A stretch of DNA of 64,000 nucleotides, taken from positions 186,898-250,897 of the forward strand of contig NZ_SJPS01000002.1 of assembly GCF_007860015.1 (NCBI RefSeq), in the 5' to 3' direction. Below are positions 18,352 to 27,177 of this stretch, in pieces. The position numbers were made by a program, and so were the translations under genes. How positions within the stretch are numbered: the first letter of the stretch is position 1; each line of letters starts with the position of its first letter. The notes beneath the pieces are model-generated. The model was given only the letters and a program-made list of their open reading frames with translations. It was not told the origin of the DNA and made no database searches. This stretch comes from Bythopirellula polymerisocia. Lineage in GTDB: Bacteria > Planctomycetota > Planctomycetia > Pirellulales > Lacipirellulaceae.

Positions 18352-19515
18352 TCAATCGATCATTTCTACTTTAGCCCAACTGCCTGAATCAACCGAGGCA
18401 TCTACTGCTTCCAAGACGGCTACACATTGGGCACCATCGCGGAAGTCGGGAACGCAACGCAGATCCTTGGCAATGGATTGCGTGAGGTTGTAGGCCGCGT
18501 GAGAGAAACCATGGTCGTAACCAAGCATGTGCCCGGGCGGCCACCAGTTTCCGGCGTAAGGATGGTCGCCCTCAGTAGCAATGATCCGGCGGAATCCTTG
18601 TTGATTGCCTGGATCATCCGTTGAGTAGTAGTCGAGATAATTCAAATCCTCAAAACACCATACAAGCGATCCGGTACTGCCATTGATTTCAAAGCGGTTG
18701 AAGTTCTTACGACCAGGTGCTAAGCGTGTCGCCTCGAAGGAGCCCAAGGCACCGCTAGTGAACTTGGCTAAAAAGAGCGACGAATCGTCAACGGTCACTT
18801 GCTCAGTCCCTTCGCCCGCCGTGGCAGTGAGTCCATCGGAAGTCCCTTCAGCAGGACGCTCGGTAATAAAAGTCTTCTTCGTGCCGACCACTTCATCAAT
18901 CTCGCCGACCAGGAAGCGGGCCAAGTCGATGGAGTGCGCACCCAGGTCGCCGTGGGCTCCCGAGCCGGCGGCATCTTTGCGAAGGCGCCAATTCATCGGA
19001 AACTCAGGGTCCACCAACCAATCTTGTAAATAAGTGCAGCGGATGTGGCGAATCTCGCCAATCGCTCCTGAGTCGATCATCTGCTTGGCGAGCGCGACGG
19101 CAGGACAGACGCGGTAATTGAAGTTGACCATATGCTTCACCCCCGCTTTGCGAACAGCGGCAAGCATTTTCTTTCCTTCAGCCACCGTGAAAGCGAGTGG
19201 CTTTTCACAGAACACGTGTTTGCCCGCCTGGGCTGCGGCAATGCTTATCTCGGCGTGGGTGCTCCCGGGAGTGGAAACATCGACCACGTCGACATCATCG
19301 CGACCGACAACCTCTCGCCAATCGGCGGAAGAGTTTTCCCAGCCCCAGCGCTCCGCGAATTCTGCCACGGCCTTCGTGTCTCGCCCGCAAACCACTTTCA
19401 TCACGGGATCGAGATCAAGATCAAAAAAACGACCGACCGTTCGCCAAGCCTGGCTGTGGGCCTTGCCCATGAACTTGTAGCCGATCAGAGCGATGTTGAG
19501 TGGCTTATTCGACAT
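18352..19515 (-). CDS. Gfo/Idh/MocA-family oxidoreductase
   Basis: A 387-residue relative of the adjacent gene. The N-terminal nucleotide-binding region reads ALIGYKFMGKAHSQAW, with the glycine pattern slightly altered (GYKFMG instead of GxGxxG, as in many planctomycete members). The EKP motif is FCEKPLAFTV near residue 97, and the His-bearing DLGAHSIDLARFLVGE lies near 195. The C-terminal GFO domain includes NRFEINGSTGSLVW. It is the upstream gene of a probable two-gene operon with the oxidoreductase starting at 18299. The substrate is unknown; sugar or inositol oxidation is the family expectation. Confidence 0.87.
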   Translation of the reverse strand: MSNKPLNIALIGYKFMGKAHSQAWRTVGRFFDLDLDPVMKVVCGRDTKAVAEFAERWGWENSSADWREVVGRDDVDVVDVSTPGSTHAEISIAAAQAGKHVFCEKPLAFTVAEGKKMLAAVRKAGVKHMVNFNYRVCPAVALAKQMIDSGAIGEIRHIRCTYLQDWLVDPEFPMNWRLRKDAAGSGAHGDLGAHSIDLARFLVGEIDEVVGTKKTFITERPAEGTSDGLTATAGEGTEQVTVDDSSLFLAKFTSGALGSFEATRLAPGRKNFNRFEINGSTGSLVWCFEDLNYLDYYSTDDPGNQQGFRRIIATEGDHPYAGNWWPPGHMLGYDHGFSHAAYNLTQSIAKDLRCVPDFRDGAQCVAVLEAVDASVDSGSWAKVEMID

Positions 19516-19725
19516 AACAATTTCCAGAAAATATTAAATAAGTAATCGCACAGAAATTAGACCGGCCATTCTAGCAAATGAGTTGGGAGCGACTAGGCTC
19601 GTCTTGCATCAAAGGATAAACCCAGAAAAAAAATGTAGGCCGGTACAAGTTCTACAATTTCCAGCACTGACCCTGAAACCGCTAATCGATTGCCGGGACT
19701 TGCGTGGCTCGGTCAGGCCTACAAA

Positions 19726-20355
19726 TTACCGAGGTACCAAACCCCCACGAGTCATGAACAGTCCGGAATTATGGGGGCCCTGTTCGTTGGCGAACATTCG
19801 CTGCTGAGAGAGGTGCGACATTTCAGGGCCGATATACCACGGTTCTTCGATGACGTCGTCGTCGAGGAGATTGCGATCGTGAATTTCCCATCCGGGCCCC
19901 TCGGGCTTGCCGTTGTCATTGCGGGTAACCGTAAGTACATAGTGGCATACGTCCACAGTTGGCACACGGCTAGCGAAATCGTCTTGCATCGGACAGCGGA
20001 GCAACGGGGGCCGTGGGAAGTCAGCATTTCGATCGTAATTGTCTTTCATCATGTCGGCCAGGGGTCTCTGTTCCATCCACTTGAGAATGTCGACCGGCCA
20101 GCGATTAGGTGTCGGGAATGTTCTTTTCACGTCTATGAATTGATACATCGCAAAGTGAAGTTGACGTATATTGTTTTCGCAAACAGTGTCCTGGGCACGA
20201 TTGCGGGCACCTTGCAAAGCAGGGAGTAGGAGGCTCATCATGATTCCTATGATGAACAACACAACCAACAACTCGATAAGCGAGGCGGCGGATCGTTCCC
20301 GTGACTGCATAGATTGCTTCCGACGAGAACTGACGGCGGGGAGTGGAGTTGCCAT
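19726..20355 (-). CDS. Prepilin-like protein with atypical cleavage site (DUF1559 style)
   Basis: A 209-residue protein with a type IV pilin-like N terminus: a basic leader, then SAASLIELLVVLFIIGIMMS and a long hydrophobic helix ending LLPALQGARNRAQ. The conserved Glu at mature position 5 is present, but the usual Gly-Phe at the peptidase cut is Ala-Ala. The rest is an extracellular domain with a CENNIRQLHFAMYQF segment and GPHNSGLFMTRGGLV at the end, resembling the pseudopilins that planctomycetes encode in large numbers. An internal ATG at 20310 could give a shorter leader. Expected location is the inner membrane or a pilus-like structure; the role is unknown. Confidence 0.75.
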   Translation of the reverse strand: MATPLPAVSSRRKQSMQSRERSAASLIELLVVLFIIGIMMSLLLPALQGARNRAQDTVCENNIRQLHFAMYQFIDVKRTFPTPNRWPVDILKWMEQRPLADMMKDNYDRNADFPRPPLLRCPMQDDFASRVPTVDVCHYVLTVTRNDNGKPEGPGWEIHDRNLLDDDVIEEPWYIGPEMSHLSQQRMFANEQGPHNSGLFMTRGGLVPR

Positions 20356-20445
20356 CCCAGAATTATCGCCGTAAACACTGTCTAATCAAGTAGATCGTTT
20401 GCTAATGACGACTTTGAACAATGTTCGCGTAGACACCTTAAAATG

Positions 20446-21960
20446 CTATTTTAGGACCGAGGTCTGCCACATCATGGCCCACACCTCAGCCCAGAGTCCA
20501 GCCCCGCTCACTGTAGCAACTACTAGCAAGATCACGGCGGAAAGAACACTTCCCAACAGCATCCACCAACGGGTGCGATAAACAGGAGGGAGCTGGAAAT
20601 TGAGATATAGCGCTGCAAGCATCGAAATAGCCACAGCGAGGTTTGTGGTTAGGAAGGCCACGATATGGGTAATGGTGTCGAACTTAAGATTGCTCCATAC
20701 AACGAGCGATGCAGCGGCAAAAACATAGACGATTACCGACAGATGGACCTTTCGGTAAGTCCAATGACTTTCTGGCCAGATCGCCTGGGAAAAATCATGA
20801 ATCACGCGAGAGTAGATTTCCGGAAAGGCCTGCAACGTACCCCAGAGCGCAATTAGCACACATACATAATAGACCCAGACTAGTGCGGGGTGGATATTCC
20901 TCCACACCTGCGCTTGATCGGTTAACAAACTCCAATCGGAAAATGCTTCAGGAAGCTTACCACTGGCCAACAGTGGGTAGAGCACAGCTGCCCCGGCCAT
21001 CATGAACGACGCACTCACTATCCACAGCACAAGTGCCCCGCAGCCGACGTCCCACTTAAGCGGCAGGAGCGAGCGGCGAATCCTTTCCACTTGTGTCGGT
21101 TCGGTAGGGAGATAATCGCCAGGAACACCGGCAGCGGCCCGCATGCGAATCTCATCAATCTGGGGATGACCCGTGAGTCCCCAGCCATGCAGGCCGATCC
21201 AGTTAGCATAGACAATGTAGCCGAGGACACTTCCTCCTACGTAGCCAAATGTCGTTGCCAAGGCAGTTGCAGGTTGCTGGCGGACACCTGCTGGTGCCCA
21301 TTCTGGATAGGATGGTACATGACCGAAGGAAATGCTTCCTTTGAGAGCGGCCCAAAGATCAGGACGGACCAAGATCGTACCCAGCAACGTACCTACGACC
21401 AGCAGGCAACAAATAACCACCTGCTGCCTTTCCAGGCGACTGTAATTGAGTAGAAAACTAAACCCCAACGCCGCGAGAATAAACAGCGTGGTAATCCAGC
21501 GCTCGACATGGAGTTCACGGCCTGGCGCTGCAGAAGCATCTTCGAACAAGAGAAAATACAACAGGTCGCCACAAGGCCGAGCAACTGCAGCCCACAAGGG
21601 TCCAGCAGCGGCCATTTCCAAGAAAACGATTAAGAACAGCAACCAGCCGCGTGGACCCGGCGCACGGGCCAGCCTGTGACTCAGTGGTTCTCCACTTACC
21701 GCAGTGTAGCGGCCCAACATGTAGGTGACGAACACTCCCTTTACAAGAACACTCAGAAGCACAAGCCACATCAAGTCGTAACCGGCCCAGGAACCGGCTC
21801 GCACCACGACAATTGTTTCTCCAGCCCCGATGGCGACGGAGGCCACTATGGCCGCCGGGCCAAACACCGCCAAGAGCCGCAAAAGTTTTCCTCCAGACCA
21901 CGGCTCGGCCAGCGCACCAGTGTACTCCAAAGGGACGATCTTGTTTGAGGAATCCGCCAT
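20446..21960 (-). CDS. Nramp-family transporter homologue with altered metal site
   Basis: A 504-residue protein with about eleven membrane helices. The first helix (FGPAAIVASVAIGAGETIVV, then the GYDLMWLVLLS continuation) aligns with the Nramp first helix, where the metal-binding DPGN motif is expected; here the four residues are GAGE. In the sixth-helix position, usually with an MPH motif, the sequence is ASFMMAGAAVLYP. Nramp proteins import Mn2+ or Fe2+ with protons. With both ligand motifs changed, substrate and even transport direction are uncertain; Mg2+, Al3+ or a non-metal substrate are possibilities. A start at 21999 is possible, but the ATG at 21960 begins the hydrophilic leader MADSSNK. 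Monocistronic. Confidence 0.78.
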   Translation of the reverse strand: MADSSNKIVPLEYTGALAEPWSGGKLLRLLAVFGPAAIVASVAIGAGETIVVVRAGSWAGYDLMWLVLLSVLVKGVFVTYMLGRYTAVSGEPLSHRLARAPGPRGWLLFLIVFLEMAAAGPLWAAVARPCGDLLYFLLFEDASAAPGRELHVERWITTLFILAALGFSFLLNYSRLERQQVVICCLLVVGTLLGTILVRPDLWAALKGSISFGHVPSYPEWAPAGVRQQPATALATTFGYVGGSVLGYIVYANWIGLHGWGLTGHPQIDEIRMRAAAGVPGDYLPTEPTQVERIRRSLLPLKWDVGCGALVLWIVSASFMMAGAAVLYPLLASGKLPEAFSDWSLLTDQAQVWRNIHPALVWVYYVCVLIALWGTLQAFPEIYSRVIHDFSQAIWPESHWTYRKVHLSVIVYVFAAASLVVWSNLKFDTITHIVAFLTTNLAVAISMLAALYLNFQLPPVYRTRWWMLLGSVLSAVILLVVATVSGAGLWAEVWAMMWQTSVLK

Positions 21961-22055
21961 GCCATGCCGAGCTGAATTAAGAAGCGAAATGAAACACAAG
22001 AAGCCCTAAGAATCATGCAGGGCAAATTCGATTAGACGGTATGATTCTCGACAAG

Positions 22056-23177
22056 TCATTTCAAACGTGGCCAGCATCCTGCTAAAGTCAACGCTAAAAA
22101 ACACAAAGACCTACTAATCGGTTCCGGAACGACCTTCAACGTAGAACTCGTCGAGAAGTTGGATCCAAACTGGCGTTGCCACTGAAGGAAATCAGCCCCA
22201 TCTGTATCGGCATCTACATCTGCATCAGCCACGCTTCGAATTCCGTAAGCTGTCTGCCAAAGATCGAGATCAAGAGCGTCCACATCGCCATCTCCTTCAA
22301 AATCTGCAGAGTATGCCAGGAAAGTCCGAGGAGATCCCGCATTCACCCAAGCGGTGTACCAGGAGGCTGCAACAGCCTCGGCCGCCTGTTGAAATAAATC
22401 GTGCGTGAATTCGCCCGTTTCTGCCCACATGCCTGCATAATAGGCCTCGTCGTGTGGACCAGTATACATAGTGTCTGCCGCCAAGATGTCCTCAACAAAC
22501 CCATAGTGGGAGTCTATTCCATCGAAAACAAAATCTAGCATTGAAGGCACATAGGCAGCTTCTGTTTCGGAAAAAGTCAGTTCATCGAGGTGGCGGAAGA
22601 TCATTTCTCCCTCATATCGCGCATGAATGCCTGTGTTACCCGTGTATTGTCCGTTGTAGTTGTAGGTTAGATGCAACGGGTTGTGCAAATCCTCAATGTA
22701 ATGTGCTTGAGCAGCGGCTAGGGATATCAGGTCAATCCAATCCTGCTGGCTACTAGCTGCTGCCATCGCTGCAGTCAGAGTCTCGACATAATCAACAAAC
22801 GTCCATGGCCCTTTGCCAACGCTTGTAACGTAGGGAGCCCCATAGATACCAACTAAGACATCCAAGTCTCGAGGAAAGGTGCCGGCGAAGAACTCAGGAT
22901 ATACATCAATATCGATGTAGTGAGCACCAGGGGGCTCTTGCCCCGACATAAAGATCAAGTCTGCAGCTTGAGATTGAAAGAAACCCTTCAGCGGATAGGG
23001 AAGATATTCAATCGCCCCTTCCGTGATGTGGCGATGACCGTGATTCCACCAAGCGAAGGTGCTTGATTGGCCAATCAAGAGAAAGACAAGTACGCTACAA
23101 GAGTGAATAACTGTTTTCAAGTTAAGCCTACGCTCACTTTGCCACGAATTAGCACTCGTCCTGGACGAGGCTGACAT
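22056..23177 (-). CDS. Secreted zinc phospholipase C/S1-P1-type enzyme with dockerin-like repeats and PEP-CTERM tail
   Basis: A 373-residue surface enzyme. The signal peptide ends at STFA, so the mature protein would start with Trp43 (WWNHGHRH), as in zinc phospholipase C and S1/P1 nucleases, where the N-terminal Trp binds zinc. Further ligands match the phospholipase C spacing: His159-x3-Asp163-x5-His169 (AHYIEDLHNPLH) and His185-x3-Glu189 (IHARYEGE). GAHYIDID near 85 supplies earlier ligands. Residues about 290-340 hold two Asp-rich calcium-type repeats (DFEGDGDVDALDLDLWQ and DADVDADTDGADFLQWQ) like dockerin repeats. The tail VVPEPISRSLCFLALTLAG is PEP-CTERM-like. It should hydrolyse phospholipids or nucleic acids outside the cell; which one cannot be told. 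Confidence 0.82.
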   Translation of the reverse strand: MSASSRTSANSWQSERRLNLKTVIHSCSVLVFLLIGQSSTFAWWNHGHRHITEGAIEYLPYPLKGFFQSQAADLIFMSGQEPPGAHYIDIDVYPEFFAGTFPRDLDVLVGIYGAPYVTSVGKGPWTFVDYVETLTAAMAAASSQQDWIDLISLAAAQAHYIEDLHNPLHLTYNYNGQYTGNTGIHARYEGEMIFRHLDELTFSETEAAYVPSMLDFVFDGIDSHYGFVEDILAADTMYTGPHDEAYYAGMWAETGEFTHDLFQQAAEAVAASWYTAWVNAGSPRTFLAYSADFEGDGDVDALDLDLWQTAYGIRSVADADVDADTDGADFLQWQRQFGSNFSTSSTLKVVPEPISRSLCFLALTLAGCWPRLK

Positions 23178-23257
23178 GCGAGTAGAAACTGCGAACTACT
23201 TCTTAATCGAAGACCACCGAGGCCGGATCGTCACCTACACTCCCAACAGTTCCAATT

Positions 23258-24508
23258 TTAATCACTGAGCACAGGCTTAGCGACCTCGATGGTTTGGCTC
23301 TCAGGGGAAGCTTCATGGCTCGCCTGAGGTTCTCCCAAGAGTTTGCGGAGTTCGCGTTCTAGGATGGGGCCTCGGGCATTCATGCTTACGACTTTTCCAG
23401 CCTGATCGACTAGAATCGCGCGAGGGATGCCGGTGATTCCGTAATAAACAGCTAGTGGTTGTTCCCAGCCTCGTTGGGCATCGTTCTCACTAAAAATTGT
23501 AACCCAGGGGATGCCTGTTTGTTGAATGTAACTTTGGGCTTGTTCTCGCTTTTCGTCGAGGCTGATTCCGACCACGTCAAATCCCTTTCCATGGTAGGCT
23601 TCGTAGAGTTTGAGAACATTCGGCACTTCTGCTCGACACGGTCCACACCAAGTCGCCCAGAAATCTACGAGAACTACCTTGCCGCGATAGCTTGACCAAT
23701 CGAATTTAGTGCCATCGAGCAATGTGCCTTCGACAAGAATTGGGTTGCCGGGCAACGCCATCCGCCTTGCAATCCCTTCCAGCATCGGCACGATCTGCTG
23801 TAAGTCCGGATCGTCGGAATTCTTATAGATGGGAATCGTAGCATCCAGGAGCCGTTTGGCTTGGGCAGATCCTCCTCGATCCCCTAAAAAATCAACCACG
23901 GACATCACCATCTGCAAGTTTTTTCCATCGGGTGTCCCACGGGTGACAAATGCGATGAGCGAATCAATGACTTCGTTTCGCTGCGCTTCATCCAACTTAT
24001 TCCACATACCCAACCCAAGTTCGATATTGAATTTCATACCTATATCGTTCACTTCTGGGCGCTCGTCGGCGAGAGCCGCTTGGATGGCTTGGCCGAAAAG
24101 ATCGGGAGCACCGGGCTCACCCAGTTCCCGCAAATACTGCAGAGCTTGCAGCCTGTAGAAACTCGCCTCTACCGCTTGCTCATTAGTGATCTCCATCGTG
24201 AGGATTTTGTTTGCCGCATTTAGCACTGTGCGAAATATCTTCTTCTGGTGGTCGATCACTTCCTCATCGCTCTTGCCTTCAGGTTCCATCTCTCCCAGTC
24301 CGTCCATGAACTCGAACAGCTCCTCGGCAGTCTGAGCATCGGCTGGTACGGGTATCGAATCGGCGTCTTTATCGGCAAGGTTAATCGGTGCTGGCTGAGC
24401 AAAGGTGAATTGAGGAATCGATGTCATTGTCAAAAGGGCGATCACTGGCATCAAGCAGATACAAAACGGACGCACAGAAGGTTTATCTTGAAAATTCATG
24501 AATCTCAT
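23258..24508 (-). CDS. Exported TlpA-like thioredoxin with helical N-terminal domain
   Basis: A 416-residue protein. An N-terminal signal segment (MPVIALLTMTSIPQFTFAQP) precedes a roughly 200-residue all-helical region (for example EASFYRLQALQYLRELG) that looks like repeat helices. From about residue 260 comes a TlpA/AhpC-type domain: VEGTLLDGTKFDWSSYRG, the redox motif WCGPC in VDFWATWCGPCRAEVP, and the cis-Pro TGIPRAILVD. Such proteins reduce disulfides in the periplasm, for example during cytochrome c maturation. No cytochrome genes are nearby, so a general envelope redox role is inferred. The first ATG at 24508 was taken; a second at 24499 is equally possible. Planctomycetes have many TlpA paralogues of this layout. 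Confidence 0.85.
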   Translation of the reverse strand: MRFMNFQDKPSVRPFCICLMPVIALLTMTSIPQFTFAQPAPINLADKDADSIPVPADAQTAEELFEFMDGLGEMEPEGKSDEEVIDHQKKIFRTVLNAANKILTMEITNEQAVEASFYRLQALQYLRELGEPGAPDLFGQAIQAALADERPEVNDIGMKFNIELGLGMWNKLDEAQRNEVIDSLIAFVTRGTPDGKNLQMVMSVVDFLGDRGGSAQAKRLLDATIPIYKNSDDPDLQQIVPMLEGIARRMALPGNPILVEGTLLDGTKFDWSSYRGKVVLVDFWATWCGPCRAEVPNVLKLYEAYHGKGFDVVGISLDEKREQAQSYIQQTGIPWVTIFSENDAQRGWEQPLAVYYGITGIPRAILVDQAGKVVSMNARGPILERELRKLLGEPQASHEASPESQTIEVAKPVLSD

Positions 24509-24600
24509 CGCTGGGGTTGAAAGGGTTGCTGTGTCGACTCTGGTTGCATCACGTAGGTCTGTCTCTCAGAGTCAGTCATTTCGACGCTGTCGAATGAAAT

Positions 24601-24621
24601 CCGAGTCTCGGAGAGACTCGG
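24601..24621. repeat. Perfect hairpin CCGAGTCTC-GGA-GAGACTCGG
   Basis: A 9-bp perfect stem with a 3-base loop in the 24509-24718 gap between two same-strand genes. No T-run follows on either strand, so it is more likely a short intergenic repeat unit than an intrinsic terminator. The motif CGAGTCTCTCCGAGACTCG resembles repeats I associate with other Pirellulales, but its copy number here cannot be counted. Confidence 0.55.
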
Positions 24622-24718
24622 CTACGTAACTGTCTCGGTAATTATCCCAAGGGGTAGCCCTGGTGCAAGGCTCGAATATAGCCTGGAACCACAGATATGC
24701 GCTAATTAAGGGAGAAAA

Positions 24719-25564
24719 TCAGCCAACGTGATGAAAATCGGCAATGATCTTCCACGCCTCTGCCGGGGTATCAGCATAGTAGCAGAGTTCCAGGTCGTCA
24801 TCCGCCACGACACCGTGGTCAGACAGGTATTGGAAATTGATCACATTTTTCCAGTACTCTTTCCCATAGAGAATGATGGGAATCTCCTGCATTCGCCCCG
24901 TTTGGCGCAACGTGAGTGTATTAAAAAGTTCGTCGAGTGTTCCAAACCCACCAGGGAATACGACCAGCGCTGCCGCGCGCAACACGAAGTGGAATTTCCG
25001 CAACGCAAAATAGCTGAACTGGAAACACAACTCCGGCGTGATGTACGGGTTGGGTTCTTGCTCATGAGGCAACTCGATGTTAAACCCGATGCTCTTGGCA
25101 CCGATTTCAAAAGCACCCCGATTGGCAGCCTCCATTACACCCGGTCCTCCGCCGGTTGCAATAACGAAGTTGCATATGCCATCGTGTTGGCAAGATGACG
25201 AAACGATACGGCTAAACTCTCTTGCGTCGTCATAAAAACGAGCCTTGGAAAGCACGCTCTCGGCGCGAACAACTCCTCGTTTAGCAGAGTCGTCGGAGGG
25301 ATTCTTGGCAAACAGCTTTTTTGCCGTGTCGAGTCTTTGCTCGGCAATATCGCGCTCGACGACTCGAGTTCCTCCAAATACGACGATGGTAGAGTCGATT
25401 TTGTTCTCGCGCAGCAGCGTCTCAACTTTGTGCAGTTCGAGTTGCATTCGGATCGGTCTTTGCGCAGCCCGCCCCAAAAAGTCGATATCGACTTCAGCCA
25501 TGCGATAGCTTGGCGAACGAAGTATCGCCTGTCTGTTTTCTTCAACTTCGGGGGGAAGGTCCAT
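24719..25564 (-). CDS. LOG-family protein (Lonely Guy/lysine decarboxylase-like)
   Basis: A 281-residue Rossmann-fold protein with the LOG signature PGGxGTxxE as FPGGFGTLDELFN near residue 205 and an earlier nucleotide-binding glycine run ATGGGPGVMEAANRGA near 138. The family cleaves the N-glycosidic bond of cytokinin- or purine-type nucleoside monophosphates, releasing ribose 5-phosphate; most bacterial members act in nucleotide turnover. The N-terminal 60 residues are longer than in short LOG proteins, matching the larger bacterial subfamily (TIGR00730-like). The substrate is uncertain. It sits between a TlpA-like gene and a beta-CASP gene, all on one strand but with spacing above 120 bases. 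Confidence 0.85.
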   Translation of the reverse strand: MDLPPEVEENRQAILRSPSYRMAEVDIDFLGRAAQRPIRMQLELHKVETLLRENKIDSTIVVFGGTRVVERDIAEQRLDTAKKLFAKNPSDDSAKRGVVRAESVLSKARFYDDAREFSRIVSSSCQHDGICNFVIATGGGPGVMEAANRGAFEIGAKSIGFNIELPHEQEPNPYITPELCFQFSYFALRKFHFVLRAAALVVFPGGFGTLDELFNTLTLRQTGRMQEIPIILYGKEYWKNVINFQYLSDHGVVADDDLELCYYADTPAEAWKIIADFHHVG

Positions 25565-25687
25565 CGTTTCTCTTCTGATTGGGGACTTGTCGGGCCCAGG
25601 GATGGGCTGGGTCGCTCTGCAGTATTACCTTGTTTTGCAACTTTAACTTATCGACAAGCTTGGCACGAGAGGGCAAGTAACTTCCCA

Positions 25688-27073
25688 TTATTCAAGTTCT
25701 ACAGCTTCTCCCAGGGTAGGAAGATGCACGTCCCAGCCGCGAGAATCCTTCAATTCCGCAGCAAGCGACTCACTGCTTTCTACTTCCCCATGCGTGAGAA
25801 ATACCCGCTTGGGATCGGGGAGTGGATTGAGCCACCGCAATAGTCCGCTCCGGTCGGCATGACCGCTAAGGCCGGGAATCTTTTCGATTGCAGCCCGTAT
25901 AGGAATTTCCTGTCCGTGCATGCGGAGTGTTTTTGCGCCCTCTTGGAGATATCGGCCTCGCGTCCCCTCGGCCATGTAGCCAGAGAGTACAACGGTATTT
26001 TCCGGATCGGGGAGCCGTCGCTTGAGGTGATGCACGATCCGGCCACCTGTCATCATGCCGCTGCTGGCGATGACAATGGCGGGTCCAGGATGCCGATTAA
26101 GGGCCTTCGATTCCTCTGCCTTGCGACAAAGAAAGACACGTGGGCCAGCCAGGAGCGGATGGTCGCGATCAAGATCCCCTTCGCTAAGGTCGTGGTCTTC
26201 ATTGTGCTCGCGATAGACTCCAGTAGCATTGCAGGCCATGGGGCTATCCAAATAGATTGGCAGGTCGGGGATGCGGCCTTCCTTCTTCAGTAGTTGCAAG
26301 AGATATATCAACTGCTGTGAACGGCCAATGGCAAACGCCGCTACGAGCATTAACCCGCCCCGTTTGGCAGAGCGGTTCACTACGTCGGCCAAGCTCTGCA
26401 TCAAATCAACTTCGGGATGGTCTCGGTTGCCATAGGTGCTCTCGCAGATCAAGTAATCGCAGGCTGGTGGCGGTGTGGGGTCGTGGTAGAGCGGTCCATC
26501 GTAGCGACCGACGTCGCCGGAAAAGACAATTCGCAGAGGTTGTTTGCGGTCTCGAATCTCGACCTCGATCAGGTTGGAACCCAGGAGGTGCCCCGCGTCA
26601 TGGAATCGCATCGCGATCGGTTCGGCCGGCGAAAACCAGTGTTCGCGGGCCTGGGTGCGAAACAACTTCAATGTTTCCTTGACATCGCTCCCTTCATAGA
26701 GTGGAAACGCTGGAATATGTTTTGAGAAACCTTTCTTATTGGCGTAGTCCGCATCTGCTTCTTGGATCTTGGCCGAGTCCAAAAGAATGATCTCCGCCAA
26801 CTCTGCTGTGGCAGGGGTGCAGTAGACTTTGCCGCGAAAACCCTGTTTCACGATTCGCGGCAAATAGCCAACATGATCGAGATGGGCATGCGTCAGCACG
26901 ACCGAATCGATTTGTCGAACATCAAACGCAGGTGACTCCCAATTCAACTCGCGCAGCTTCTTCAAACCCTGGAACAAGCCGCAATCCACCAGGACTTTAG
27001 CATCGCCGGCCTCAAGCAGATATTTAGAACCGGTCACCGTCTGAGCGGCTCCGTGAAATGTGAGCTTAACCAT
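25688..27073 (-). CDS. Beta-CASP metallo-beta-lactamase-fold ribonuclease (CPSF/YSH1-like)
   Basis: A 461-residue MBL protein of the beta-CASP group acting on RNA. Motif 2 is HAHLDHVG near residue 60, with DCGLFQG before it. Further metal positions include HDAGHLLGSN near 160 and SGDVGRYD near 185. The beta-CASP insert carries the motif series VAAFAIGRSQQLIYLL, SSGMMTGGRI near 340 and the C-terminal SGHADRSGL and VFLTHGE. This layout is that of bacterial CPSF-like or archaeal-type endo/exonucleases, distinct from RNase J. It should process or degrade RNA in the cytoplasm. The start at 27073 (MVKLTFHGAAQTVTGS) is canonical. Confidence 0.9.
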   Translation of the reverse strand: MVKLTFHGAAQTVTGSKYLLEAGDAKVLVDCGLFQGLKKLRELNWESPAFDVRQIDSVVLTHAHLDHVGYLPRIVKQGFRGKVYCTPATAELAEIILLDSAKIQEADADYANKKGFSKHIPAFPLYEGSDVKETLKLFRTQAREHWFSPAEPIAMRFHDAGHLLGSNLIEVEIRDRKQPLRIVFSGDVGRYDGPLYHDPTPPPACDYLICESTYGNRDHPEVDLMQSLADVVNRSAKRGGLMLVAAFAIGRSQQLIYLLQLLKKEGRIPDLPIYLDSPMACNATGVYREHNEDHDLSEGDLDRDHPLLAGPRVFLCRKAEESKALNRHPGPAIVIASSGMMTGGRIVHHLKRRLPDPENTVVLSGYMAEGTRGRYLQEGAKTLRMHGQEIPIRAAIEKIPGLSGHADRSGLLRWLNPLPDPKRVFLTHGEVESSESLAAELKDSRGWDVHLPTLGEAVELE

Positions 27074-27177
27074 CTAGAGGAGTCCTCTTGTGAGAATGGA
27101 CAATGTTGTTCCCTCAAAGATAACGATAAATGTGCCATTCCTGAACAGGAGTTTGTAGGCCACCAACGGTGATTCCG

